A stretch of 48,445 bases of DNA, taken from positions 1 to 48,445 of the forward strand of contig JAUIFF010000026.1 of the NCBI GenBank assembly GCA_030429545.1, in the 5' to 3' direction. This DNA comes from Polyangia bacterium (GTDB lineage: Bacteria; Myxococcota_A; Polyangia; Nannocystales; Nannocystaceae). This document shows positions 17,862 to 26,053 of the stretch, in pieces (positions within the stretch are counted from its first letter, which is position 1; each line of letters begins with the position of its first letter). The position numbers and the translations under genes are program-made. The notes below the pieces were generated by a model, which did not search any database, had not been told where the DNA came from, and saw only the letters and a program-made list of their open reading frames with translations.

Positions 17862-18425
17862 TTACAACTCGCGCAACATCTTTTGTAGGCCGGCCCCATC
17901 GAGTAGCTGAACTTTGAGGCTGCCAAACTCGATCTTGTCTCCGAGGCCTACCCGGGTGGGGCGACCAGCCCGTAACGCGGTGCCATTGATCGCGGTGCCG
18001 TTGGCCGAGCGCTGGTCACACAGGCGCAAGCTCGGGCCAGAGACCAAAAAATGGGCGTGGAGTTTGGAGATGTAGGAAAGCCGCAACACGATGTCGCAGT
18101 TGCGGGCACGGCCGATGCTGATGCGGTCGGGGAACGGGTTGCCCGGACGCTTGCGAACCGGAGCGACCCGCCAGGAGGCATCAAACGCTGCGCCGTCTTC
18201 GAGCCCTTCCTCGGGCATTGGTTTGGGGGCGGCGACAAATACGGTCTCGTAGTGGATACCCTCGTCCCACTGGGCATCGGCGAGCGAGGGCGCCTTGACC
18301 AAAAACAGGTTGCCGTGCTTGGCGATAAACTCAGGTGCGGGGAGCTTGAACGCGTCGGCCGAATAAAGTTTGACGTGGTCCATGGGCCACCGCGAGGATA
18401 CACCGACAAACGCCCCTTCGTGCAT
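17862..18425 (-). CDS. FHA-domain protein
   Basis: A 187-residue soluble protein. The C-terminal 90 residues are a forkhead-associated domain, which binds phosphothreonine peptides: ISIGRARNCDIVL (GR), SYISKLHAHFLV (SxxH), DQRSANGTAING (NG) and GDKIEFGSLKVQLL. The N-terminal 90 residues (FIAKHGNLFLVKAP) are not recognised. FHA proteins usually work with Ser/Thr kinases, of which this window encodes two apparently active ones and one degenerate one, none adjacent. ATG 18425 is used; an internal ATG at 18383 (MDHVKLYS) is equally possible. Confidence 0.8.
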   Translation of the reverse strand: MHEGAFVGVSSRWPMDHVKLYSADAFKLPAPEFIAKHGNLFLVKAPSLADAQWDEGIHYETVFVAAPKPMPEEGLEDGAAFDASWRVAPVRKRPGNPFPDRISIGRARNCDIVLRLSYISKLHAHFLVSGPSLRLCDQRSANGTAINGTALRAGRPTRVGLGDKIEFGSLKVQLLDGAGLQKMLREL

Positions 18426-18531
18426 GTGCCAGACCAGTTTGGCGATTGTTCTTTATCGCACCTTGTAGTCGTCGCCTTGGGTGCGTGTACATATTTTATC
18501 GCCGCCGACACACCGGCGTTGCCCCCGACTG

Positions 18532-19815
18532 CTAGCGCAGATTGAGGCCAAAAATTACATCGTCTCCACGCACATCGGCGGCGACGACCTGGGCCTTGAC
18601 CGGGGCTCCCGGCAGGTCGAGCGAGAATCCCGCGGCCAGCGATTCACTAAACGAGAAGGTCTGGCGGCCGATACCCGAAAACCACAGTGCGGCGCGGACC
18701 TTGGCCGAACCGGTCGAGCGCTCGATCTTGGCATCGTCGACAGCGACCACCACATCGGCCCCGGAGATTGAGAGTTTTGGGGTCGCGGCAAACTGGATAT
18801 GCACGCAGTCCCGATCGGTTTTAAAGGCGTGGAGCTTGAGGGGCTTGGGGCCGGGCACCCAGGTCAGCCCGGCCGTGAATTCGCCATGGGGGCTCGGGGC
18901 CCCCGACCGGGTGTAGCGCGCCGGGATTTGGCCCTCGTCCATCGCCCGGTTGGCCAGAGCAGCCACCATACTGCCCGACATTTGTACCTGCACCTGATGC
19001 GGAGATTGCCCGGTGAGCCGGGCCCCCGGTGCCGTGACAGCCGCGGCCGCAAGCGGGCTTTGAACATCGAGCATGAGGGCCGCAACCTCGCCGCTTTTGC
19101 CCGAGCGCAGGCGAACCGACGAAACCGGCACATGGGGCAGATCAAACGAGAACTCGAGGTAGCGGTGGATATTGCCCAGAAGGTTGCGGCGGACCCCCTC
19201 AAACGATCGCCCGAGGAGGTTGTCGATCATGGTGTTGGCGGCCTGTTCGACCCGGCTGCGGCTGACCAGGCGGTGCAAACTCGACGGCACCTGCGACCAC
19301 AAAAAGTTGGCCAGCCGCGTGCGTTCACTCGGCGCCAGTGTCGGTTTGAGTTTGGCGATGTCGCCAGCTCCCACCGCCACCCGAATCTTGCCCCCCTGGG
19401 GGTCGATCTGCGGGCGCACCTGTGTTTGCAGATGCAACGATGTCACCTGTTTTCGGCCACTTGAAAGCCCCAGGGCAATGTCGATACCGAGCAGACCATC
19501 GGGGGCGGGGACCACCGCGATCTGCTGTACATGTATACGCATATTGCCCAGGCCCAGGCTCAACCCGGGCAGTTGCGGCAACCCGACATCGGGGATCGGA
19601 AGGGCGACCGGGCGCAGCTTGGCGACCGGGCGGGAAAGCAGGTGGTTGAGCGTGGTTAGCGGGACCGACACGACCATCTGGGGCCCGGTGCGTTGGGCCG
19701 CCTGTGGGTGGCGCAGGGCCGACTCGCGTTGGCGGACTTTTTCGCACGGGGCCGCGCACCCACCTGCGAGCAGGCAGCCCATGAACACGGCAACAGGGCG
19801 GAGGTCAGCAGGCAT
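18532..19815 (-). CDS. Putative lipoprotein, unknown family, second gene of a two-gene unit
   Basis: A 427-residue protein. ATG 19815 is chosen because it begins a lipoprotein signal (MPADLRPVAVFMGCLLAGGC). The frame is open another 45 codons upstream, but that stretch overlaps the preceding gene. The mature protein is beta-rich with alternating hydrophobic residues (VVSVPLTTLNHLL, RIHVQQIAVVP, LEFSFDLPHVPVSSV, DVVVAVDDAKIE), suggesting a lipid-binding or barrel-like fold such as LolB/BPI-like families; I cannot assign it. It starts 2 bases after the stop of the gene at 19818, so translational coupling is likely. It contains two exact motif copies (18983, 19427) and a doubled near-match at 19526-19541. 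Confidence 0.65.
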   Translation of the reverse strand: MPADLRPVAVFMGCLLAGGCAAPCEKVRQRESALRHPQAAQRTGPQMVVSVPLTTLNHLLSRPVAKLRPVALPIPDVGLPQLPGLSLGLGNMRIHVQQIAVVPAPDGLLGIDIALGLSSGRKQVTSLHLQTQVRPQIDPQGGKIRVAVGAGDIAKLKPTLAPSERTRLANFLWSQVPSSLHRLVSRSRVEQAANTMIDNLLGRSFEGVRRNLLGNIHRYLEFSFDLPHVPVSSVRLRSGKSGEVAALMLDVQSPLAAAAVTAPGARLTGQSPHQVQVQMSGSMVAALANRAMDEGQIPARYTRSGAPSPHGEFTAGLTWVPGPKPLKLHAFKTDRDCVHIQFAATPKLSISGADVVVAVDDAKIERSTGSAKVRAALWFSGIGRQTFSFSESLAAGFSLDLPGAPVKAQVVAADVRGDDVIFGLNLR

Positions 19816-19817
19816 GG

Positions 19818-21083
19818 TTAGACGGGCTCGCGGGTGGCAATAAAAATCCGAAACCGGTTGGTGTCGGGGTTGGGAGAGTTCGCCATTAAAAACCGGCCAA
19901 ACACAACTTCGCAGCCGTCGCGGGTGATCGAGGTCGGACAGACCTGCCACTCCGGAATACTAAATTCGTCGATCTGCAGGATTTCCTGGCTCCATGGGCT
20001 GTCGACATCGGGACGGGTAATCACCTGGGTGCGCAAAATGTCGTATTGCTGCTCGGGTGCCATCGGAACTTCGTCGGGGTAGGGCGACGAGAACAGCAAG
20101 AACCGGCCATCCGGTGACAACGCAGGACACAGGATCGGGTGTGGGTAGGGCGTGAGCAGGGCCTGGGGTAAAACCGTGGGTGTCGGCGCGGCAAAAGGTG
20201 TACCTGCAACAGGGTAGGGCTCGCGCAGGGCCTCATAGAACTGGCCAACCGGTGAGTTGAGGTCCGGGTTGATGGCCCCATCTTGGCGGACAAACATCAG
20301 CCGACTCCCGTCCTCGGTCAACCGGTTGATCGACTCCTGCGCAATGATGTTCTCCGGGACATACGGCGGCTTGTTGGGGTCGCCCCAGGGCGTACTGAGG
20401 TTGTCCAAAATCTCTGGCAGCAGCCAGACATTGTCCTGCCGGACCGACATATAAAGATCGTAGTCGAGCGAGAGTAGAAGTTCGCCGGGGACGTTGGAGT
20501 TGGGGTAGGCGGTGCGGAGGTTGAGACTTGGCCATTCGGCCAGCTTGCTGCCGTTGACAAACAACTCGTCCCGCGACATCCGGGTTGAGTGGAAGATTCG
20601 CCGGACCTGGGGTGGGTCTTGGTCGCCGGTGGGCCCGGCGATGTAGTACAGCTCGAGTCCATCGGGGCTGATCCAGGGGTCGGCAGGGTTGATACCCAGG
20701 TTGCCATCGGGGAGTTCCGTGATGGTCCAGCTGTGGAGATCGGCATCCCAGCAGTCGGGTTCGATCGGCTCACCGGTGTCGGTGGTCTCCGTGTCGGTGT
20801 CTGTGTCGGTTTCGGGGCCAGTTGTCGGGTCGTCAGTCGGGTCCTCGGTGGTTGGCCCTGCGCTGGTGTCGGAGGTGATGGAAGTCGGGTCTTCGGTGGT
20901 CGGGAGTGTGGTCGCGTCAGTCGCATCTGTGGTTGTCGACGTTGGCTCCGACGTCGAGCCCATGGCGTCGCTGTCGCTCGCCTGCGAGGCACTGGCGTCG
21001 GGATCGAATGCCGGGTTTGGACGCGTGCACCCGCAAATAGCCAACATCACCGCGGCAAAGCCCGCCTGTCGAACCGGCGACAT
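19818..21083 (-). CDS. Lipoprotein with Thr-rich linker and PD40/WD40-like propeller
   Basis: A 421-residue secreted lipoprotein: signal and lipobox (MSPVRQAGFAAVMLAICGC), a Thr/Asp/Pro/Glu linker to about residue 108 (repeats of TEDPT, TDTDTDT), then a beta-propeller-like domain with PD40-type blades (PWISPDGLELYYIAGP, LTEDGSRLMFVRQDG, PALSPDGRFLLFSSPY). PD40 repeats occur in TolB-like and surface proteins; partners are unknown. It is first in an apparent operon with the lipoprotein at 18532 (2-base gap). The motif at 20199 encodes Val-Ala-Gly-Thr. Confidence 0.75.
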   Translation of the reverse strand: MSPVRQAGFAAVMLAICGCTRPNPAFDPDASASQASDSDAMGSTSEPTSTTTDATDATTLPTTEDPTSITSDTSAGPTTEDPTDDPTTGPETDTDTDTETTDTGEPIEPDCWDADLHSWTITELPDGNLGINPADPWISPDGLELYYIAGPTGDQDPPQVRRIFHSTRMSRDELFVNGSKLAEWPSLNLRTAYPNSNVPGELLLSLDYDLYMSVRQDNVWLLPEILDNLSTPWGDPNKPPYVPENIIAQESINRLTEDGSRLMFVRQDGAINPDLNSPVGQFYEALREPYPVAGTPFAAPTPTVLPQALLTPYPHPILCPALSPDGRFLLFSSPYPDEVPMAPEQQYDILRTQVITRPDVDSPWSQEILQIDEFSIPEWQVCPTSITRDGCEVVFGRFLMANSPNPDTNRFRIFIATREPV

Positions 21084-21160
21084 GGGGCGAATCTAGCACA
21101 GCTACGATCTTGCTCGGGGGTCATGAACAAATTGCAAGGGCGTGTACCCGCGCTCGTTTG

Positions 21161-24100
21161 TTACCCGCGTTTTTTGCACAGGGCGACCCACGACTTGACC
21201 TTGGGGTCTGGATGCCCCGAACCGGTGCGGACACATTCGCCAAATCGCTTGAGTTCCATCAGGGCTTTGGTCTTGAGTTTGCGGCGTTCGAGCGACGACG
21301 ACCAACATTCTTTCTTCTTGATCTGCCGGAGCATGCCGTTCCAATCGAGCATTTTGCTCGCCTGTTTGGCGGCCTTGCGCACCCGAGCACAGCGCGAGCT
21401 CGCGGCCTGGCCGGCTGGCGGCGGCGTGTCTTGCTTTTTGGCCTTCTGTTTTTTCCGGATCTTCTTGTTTGGTCGCGAAGTTGTGCTTGTGCTGTTTTCA
21501 GGCTCGCCTGTCGAGGTGTTGTCGACATCGATGATCGCCTCGTCCCCGGAACCACTCGAATCATCGGTGTCGTCGTCGACGGCTTCGGTGGGTGTATCGG
21601 GCGGAGGTTTGGTTGCGGTGGCATTCGCGGGCTGGGCCTGCGAGTCTTGGCCGACCTGCGCAGGTTGGTTTTGCGCGACAGCCGGAGGTTGCTCATCGCC
21701 GCCACCAAATAGGAGGTAACCGAACACCAGCAGCAACAGCACGGCGACGACCATCAGTAGGGGGCGGTTATTTGAGGTTTGAGCGACGATCGTGTCTGCG
21801 GTGTCGACCACCGGAGGAGCGTCGACCGACGAGGCTGTGGTCCCGGCGACCGCCATGATCGGTGCCTGTACAACGAGCCCTGAGGGATCCTGGTGCCCGT
21901 CACCCGAGACACCAAACATCCGCCGCACAGCCGTGATCAACGCGGTCGGATCGAGTGGTTTTCGCAGTTGGGTGTTGAACTCGAGTGCCAGCGCCCGCTC
22001 GGGCGTGGGTTCGGGGACCGTGACGATCAGTGCACTGGCGCCGCCGCGAGGTCGATTTTTGAGAAAGTCGAGAAGCATTGGCCCACCGCTGTCGGTGGTG
22101 CCCTCGGCGATTACAAGCCCGGGTTTGTGGGTGAGGATGCGTGAGCGGGCGTCTTCAAAACTCGATGCACTATCAACTTCGACAGAATAGGAAAAGCTGC
22201 GGGCGACCAACGGGACGAGGAAGCGATGGACCGACGGGTCGCGGTCGACAATCAGGATGCGGCTGCACCGGCGATCCCCGCGTTCATCGTCGAGGGCGCG
22301 ATCGAGTTTTTCAATGAGTTCCTTGGGCGAGCTCGGACGCTTGGAGGGATCGTCGGCAATGGCCGCCTGCAACAGCCGGTCGAGTTGGATCGGCAGTTGC
22401 GGTTGATAGGCGCGTAGCGATGGTAGGACCACACTGCGGTAGTCATCGGGGGGAACGGGTGGGGCTTCTCCCGAAAAAAGTGTGTATGCAATAATTGCCA
22501 AGGAGTAGAGGTCTGCGGCCGGCGTCAATCGGCCGCGCGAGCGGACCTCGGGGGCTTGGTACGGGGCGTCGGACCGATCGCCGAGACCACATAGCAGCGA
22601 GGCCGGGCCGAGATCGTCGAGGACCACACGAAACTGCGGACCGATGATGATGCGGTCGGGCCGGATGGCTCCGTGGGTGACACCAGCTTCGTGCAGGGCA
22701 TCGAGCGCGCGGCTCAGCGGGTAGAGGATGCGGAAGACTTCCTCGATCGTCGGTGGGGCACCGGTGCCGCGTTTGCTGATGAGGTCGGCAAGCGTTGGCC
22801 CATGGACATACTCAGTGGTGAAAAACGGTGCTCCTTGGTGCTCGCCCGAGTCGAGCACAGACACCAGGTTTTCGTGGCGAAACCGTGCGACCGAACGGGC
22901 GCGGGAGGCCAGCGTTGCCCGGTCGCCGTTCTTATTAACGGTTTCTCGGGAAATAAGTTGCAGGTACACCTGCTTCTCATCCTGTTCGTCGACGGCGCGG
23001 ATCAGCAGGCCGTAGGGGGTCTCGCGTACGGTCCCCATCACCCGGTAGCGCCCGGCGACCTGTGAGCCGGCGGGCACCGGCGGAGGTGGCAGGCGGGCGA
23101 GTTGGTTGGACGGCGGACGCGAAGCGGCGCCCTCGGCTAGGCTGGGGATGCCGTGCAGGGTGCGTTGTTGCCAGCCTTCCTCCTCGAGTTCGTTGACCTC
23201 ATCGCTGCTGGTGGGGGGTGCTTCGGATTCAGGGTTGGGATTGGCAATCGGTGCGCCCGGAGGCGTGAGTTGGGGCCCGGGCTTACCCCATGTACCTGCA
23301 CCGAGTCGGGCGGTTGTCGCCTGCTCGCGTTGTGCCGAACCGTTGGGTTTGATACCCGTCTCGGCCGATCCCTGTGGCGGCAGCGGAAGCGGGTTTTTGA
23401 GTGTTGGCGGGCGATTGCCGCGGCGCGCCTGCAGCTGCTCGGGGGTGGGCCTGAGTTCCTCATCCTCGTTGGAGCTATCGGACTTCTGTTCTGCGAGAAG
23501 CTTGCGGATCTCAGCCGGGTCGTCGGGAATTGCCGGTAGTGGAACCGGTGGCGTTGGCCGACCCGACGGTGGCGGCTCGGGAATTTTTAAGCTGGCCGAC
23601 GAGGACGCCGAGGGTTCCTCCGGGTAGTCCGGCGACGGGGCGTCAAAAAACGGATCATCGTCCCACAGTTCCGGATCGGCCACAGCGATGGGCCCGCCCA
23701 CGGGGAAGGTTGTGGTGCGGGGGCGGGGCCGGGGAACATCGACAGGTGCGTCGGGTTCGGCTGTGCCTTCTTCCTCGGTGTCCGCGGCTTGGTCCGCGGT
23801 GTCCGTGAGTGGCGGCTCGTCGTTGGTGGCAGCAAGTAAGTCGGGTTCTGGCGCGGGCGCTGCCGTGGCTTGGTCCGCGGTGTCCGTAAGTGGCGGCTCG
23901 TCGTCGGAGACCGCCAGTGAGTCGGGCAGGGCGTCGTTGCCAGGGTCGTCCCTGTCGTCCTCGTCGTCGTCCTCGACTTCGGTCATCTCGCTGGCATGTA
24001 ACAAGAGTGTAGATACATGCTCTTTGGGCTCAGGCTTGGGTGCAGGAGGTGGCGTGCGACGGAGGTTGAGCGCAGGTGGGGGGGACTCGGGCTCGGGCTC

Positions 24101-24247
24101 CGGTTTGATGGTCTCGAGCTCGTCGAGGTCCTCGAACTCCTCCTCGGGATCGACGCGATAGAGTTCGGTGGCGAGTTCTTCGGTTGTTTCGGACTTTGAC
24201 TTCCACGGCGGACGGGGAAGCGAACGCTTTGCTGGAGGTCGTTTCAC
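21161..24247 (-). CDS. Membrane pseudokinase with degenerate receiver domain and Cys-containing periplasmic tail
   Basis: A 1028-residue protein. The GTG at 24247 has a strong Shine-Dalgarno (GGAGGAG) 7 bases upstream. Residues 1-390 are acidic/Pro-rich and disordered, with DEPPLTDTADQA present twice. About 396-650 is a Ser/Thr kinase fold whose catalytic residues are lost: no Gly loop (GTVRETPYG), no VAIK Lys (VYLQLI), HRD replaced by THGAIRPDRI, and DFG present only as DLG. About 660-777 is a receiver-like domain (RILIVDRDPSVHRF, conserved Lys in LRKPLD) whose phospho-acceptor strand reads LVIAEGT without Asp. One transmembrane helix follows (about 827-848, VVAVLLLLVFGYLLF). After an acidic spacer comes a basic tail with several Cys (RCARVRKAAKQ, KKKECW, FGECV). 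Probably a signalling scaffold rather than an enzyme (inference). Confidence 0.82.
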   Translation of the reverse strand: MKRPPAKRSLPRPPWKSKSETTEELATELYRVDPEEEFEDLDELETIKPEPEPESPPPALNLRRTPPPAPKPEPKEHVSTLLLHASEMTEVEDDDEDDRDDPGNDALPDSLAVSDDEPPLTDTADQATAAPAPEPDLLAATNDEPPLTDTADQAADTEEEGTAEPDAPVDVPRPRPRTTTFPVGGPIAVADPELWDDDPFFDAPSPDYPEEPSASSSASLKIPEPPPSGRPTPPVPLPAIPDDPAEIRKLLAEQKSDSSNEDEELRPTPEQLQARRGNRPPTLKNPLPLPPQGSAETGIKPNGSAQREQATTARLGAGTWGKPGPQLTPPGAPIANPNPESEAPPTSSDEVNELEEEGWQQRTLHGIPSLAEGAASRPPSNQLARLPPPPVPAGSQVAGRYRVMGTVRETPYGLLIRAVDEQDEKQVYLQLISRETVNKNGDRATLASRARSVARFRHENLVSVLDSGEHQGAPFFTTEYVHGPTLADLISKRGTGAPPTIEEVFRILYPLSRALDALHEAGVTHGAIRPDRIIIGPQFRVVLDDLGPASLLCGLGDRSDAPYQAPEVRSRGRLTPAADLYSLAIIAYTLFSGEAPPVPPDDYRSVVLPSLRAYQPQLPIQLDRLLQAAIADDPSKRPSSPKELIEKLDRALDDERGDRRCSRILIVDRDPSVHRFLVPLVARSFSYSVEVDSASSFEDARSRILTHKPGLVIAEGTTDSGGPMLLDFLKNRPRGGASALIVTVPEPTPERALALEFNTQLRKPLDPTALITAVRRMFGVSGDGHQDPSGLVVQAPIMAVAGTTASSVDAPPVVDTADTIVAQTSNNRPLLMVVAVLLLLVFGYLLFGGGDEQPPAVAQNQPAQVGQDSQAQPANATATKPPPDTPTEAVDDDTDDSSGSGDEAIIDVDNTSTGEPENSTSTTSRPNKKIRKKQKAKKQDTPPPAGQAASSRCARVRKAAKQASKMLDWNGMLRQIKKKECWSSSLERRKLKTKALMELKRFGECVRTGSGHPDPKVKSWVALCKKRG

Positions 24248-24260
24248 GGCGAAACTCCTC
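24240..24260 (-). promoter_or_regulatory. Ribosome-binding site fixing the pseudokinase GTG start
   Basis: On the minus strand GGGAGGAG stands 7 bases before GTG (24247). It is one of the few strong Shine-Dalgarno sequences in the window and rules out the 59-codon upstream extension. Confidence 0.6.
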
Positions 24261-24540
24261 CCTGCCAAAGCGCGAACGGGTGGCGGGCAGTTGGGCCAAA
24301 CTGCCAAGTTCCAAGTGGGCCGAAAGCTTGCACGTAATTCCCTGTGACCACGTATCGAGTTGGGCGGTAGAAGATTGGGCACTCGCGCCGACCCAATCGC
24401 GTCGGTGTGTGGCCCATGAGCCACATGATAGATCGTGTGCGGGGTTTGGCGGGCATCAACAGGCGATGGTCGGCTCCACTCCCAACGAGCGAAGTGGTTC
24501 TAAGGTTCTGACAAACGACGTTTTTCGCGCAATAATATGT

Positions 24541-24556
24541 ATGTCCAATAGGACAT
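24541..24556. promoter_or_regulatory. Inverted repeat in the divergent region upstream of a Cys-rich lipoprotein
   Basis: ATGTCC and GGACAT flank AATA in an AT-rich stretch within the 445-base gap 24248-24692 between divergent genes. It could be an operator. The remainder of that gap shows no gene I trust; a frame open from 24555 joins the lipoprotein but lacks signal-peptide character. Confidence 0.35.
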
Positions 24557-24692
24557 GTCGTATGTTTGTTCACGCATCCAGTGTACTCGTGCGTGTGCAC
24601 TCGACGTCGGTTGTCGCTGTTTACTTACCAATAAAAAACATGTCTTTTGGGTCATGGCATTGTCAGACCACGGGGCCGCTCCCATAATCTCG

Positions 24693-25448
24693 ATGATGCG
24701 ATTGGTTTGCCTAGTCACCCCGTTTTTGTTTGGGGGAATTTTAGCGTGCGTGTCTCCGAACTCCCAGCACTGCGGCCGCAATGCCGGGGAGCAGACATGC
24801 GCCGAGCGCTACCCAGGGTTTGAATACTGCAACATCTGCGAGTCTGAGCGCGATGGCTGTGTCGCCGAGCCGGTGAGTGATCCGAACTGCTTGCCCAAGG
24901 AATTGCCGACAACCGGCGATGAGACCTCGTCGGACAGCGCGGGTACGACCGCCGGAACGGGGACCGAGGGCGAGACCGTCGATCCCACGGATGGAACCGC
25001 CGACCCAACAACCGAAGCGCCCACAACCGGGGGGGAGTCTGAGTCGACAACGGCGACGACCGAGACCGAGACGACGCAGGAGCCAACGAGCGAAGACCCG
25101 ACGACAGAGGAGCCGACGAGCGAAGACCCGACGACCGAAGACCCGACGACCGAAGATCCGACGACAGAGACGACGGAGGACCCCACGACAGCGGAGCCGA
25201 CGACGGAGGATCCGGAGCCAATGTGCGGCAACAATGTCCTAGAGGAAGGTGAAAACTGCGACACCAACCAACTCGGGGGCAACAACTGCCTCGACTTTGA
25301 TTTTGGCGGGGGCATGCTCGCCTGTGACGAGATGTGTCAGTTCGACATCACAGGCTGCTGCCAAGTTGCGGGGGGCGATTGCCAGCAACTCGGTGGCGAG
25401 TGTTGTGACGGACTCACCTGTAACCTTTTGACCGGGAAGTGCGGATAA
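24693..25448 (+). CDS. Cys-rich lipoprotein with long Thr/Glu/Asp/Pro linker
   Basis: About 251 residues. The start at 24693 (or 24696) gives a signal with lipobox (MMRLVCLVTPFLFGGILAC). A short Cys-rich N-terminal section (GEQTCAERYPGFEYCNICES) is followed by a linker of about 110 residues built from SEDPTTE and TEDPTTE units. The C-terminus begins CGNNVLEEGENCDTNQLGG and ends with more paired Cys (QLGGECCDGLTCNLL). It resembles the Myxococcus Cys-rich repeat (TIGR02232/DUF4215-like) found in secreted proteins. Role unknown, probably surface exposed and disulfide-bonded. The linker DNA is a 15-18-base minisatellite prone to length change. Confidence 0.75.
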   Translation: MMRLVCLVTPFLFGGILACVSPNSQHCGRNAGEQTCAERYPGFEYCNICESERDGCVAEPVSDPNCLPKELPTTGDETSSDSAGTTAGTGTEGETVDPTDGTADPTTEAPTTGGESESTTATTETETTQEPTSEDPTTEEPTSEDPTTEDPTTEDPTTETTEDPTTAEPTTEDPEPMCGNNVLEEGENCDTNQLGGNNCLDFDFGGGMLACDEMCQFDITGCCQVAGGDCQQLGGECCDGLTCNLLTGKCG

Positions 25449-25451
25449 AAG

Positions 25452-25461
25452 TGTAGGTGCA
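25452..25461. repeat. Iterated motif in convergent gap
   Basis: TGTAGGTGCA lies 3 bases past the lipoprotein stop, and the symmetry extends outward (AAG...CTT flanks). The whole 53-base gap to the next, convergent gene is otherwise unremarkable. Confidence 0.45.
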
Positions 25462-25501
25462 ACTTCTCGGTTGAGGTAACGAGCGCTCATGAGCTGTGCG
25501 C

Positions 25502-25993
25502 TCAGCTGTGCTGGCGAAGCCACTTGCGGGTGACATCGGTCGTGGTCACGTAGCTTGCGCGGATCTCCCCGACGATGTGCTTTTCGATCTTCCCGCCGAT
25601 GAGCGGAATCTTGCAGCTACACTCACCATCATAGGTCCGTCGTACCCGTCCGCCGCCGAGATCGACAACCCGGTAGGTGCCGGTGTTGCTGATCTTGTCG
25701 GCGCCAAAGGCCGGTACAATGCGAACCTTGAGGACGGAGCGGGCGCGGTCGAATTCGTTAAACTCGGTGTACTCGAGTGAGCCCTTCATGACCTTCTTGA
25801 ACAGCTTGGGCACCTCGCGGTTGGGCTTGAGCAGGATTTCGCGGCGGACGATGTCACCGCCATCGTCGACCTTGACGACCGTGCGTTGGATGTCGAGAGC
25901 GCGGTAGAGCTCGGCATTGTAGGCGTCGTCGAAAAACGTCTCCCAGTAGGTGTCGACAGAGGTGTCAAAGTCATCTTCGATCTTGAATTGCAT
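25502..25993 (-). CDS. DUF2505-like (SRPBCC-fold) protein
   Basis: A 163-residue soluble protein beginning MQFKIEDDFDTSVDTYWETF, the typical opening of DUF2505/START-like proteins. A curved beta-sheet pattern follows (VVKVDDGGDIVRREILLKP, SVLKVRIVPAFG, GTYRVVDLGGGRVRRTYDGE) and an amphipathic C-terminal helix. Such folds bind hydrophobic ligands; none is identifiable. Start ATG 25993 is preferred over an in-frame codon 6 residues upstream. The motif at 25612 encodes Cys-Ser-Cys in the EC-SCK segment, one of the two copies in the rarest reading phase. The upstream gene on the same strand (26054) ends 60 bases before this start, so they may be co-transcribed. Confidence 0.72.
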   Translation of the reverse strand: MQFKIEDDFDTSVDTYWETFFDDAYNAELYRALDIQRTVVKVDDGGDIVRREILLKPNREVPKLFKKVMKGSLEYTEFNEFDRARSVLKVRIVPAFGADKISNTGTYRVVDLGGGRVRRTYDGECSCKIPLIGGKIEKHIVGEIRASYVTTTDVTRKWLRQHS

Positions 25994-26053
25994 GGTGCCA
26001 GAACCGAACACACCACAGATCGCCCGCCGGCGAAAGTTGTTGAAAGCGGTCGT

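Noticed and set aside
24555..24692. N-terminal extension of the Cys-rich lipoprotein
   Set aside because: The extension has no signal-peptide character, while the start at 24693 begins a classic lipoprotein signal.
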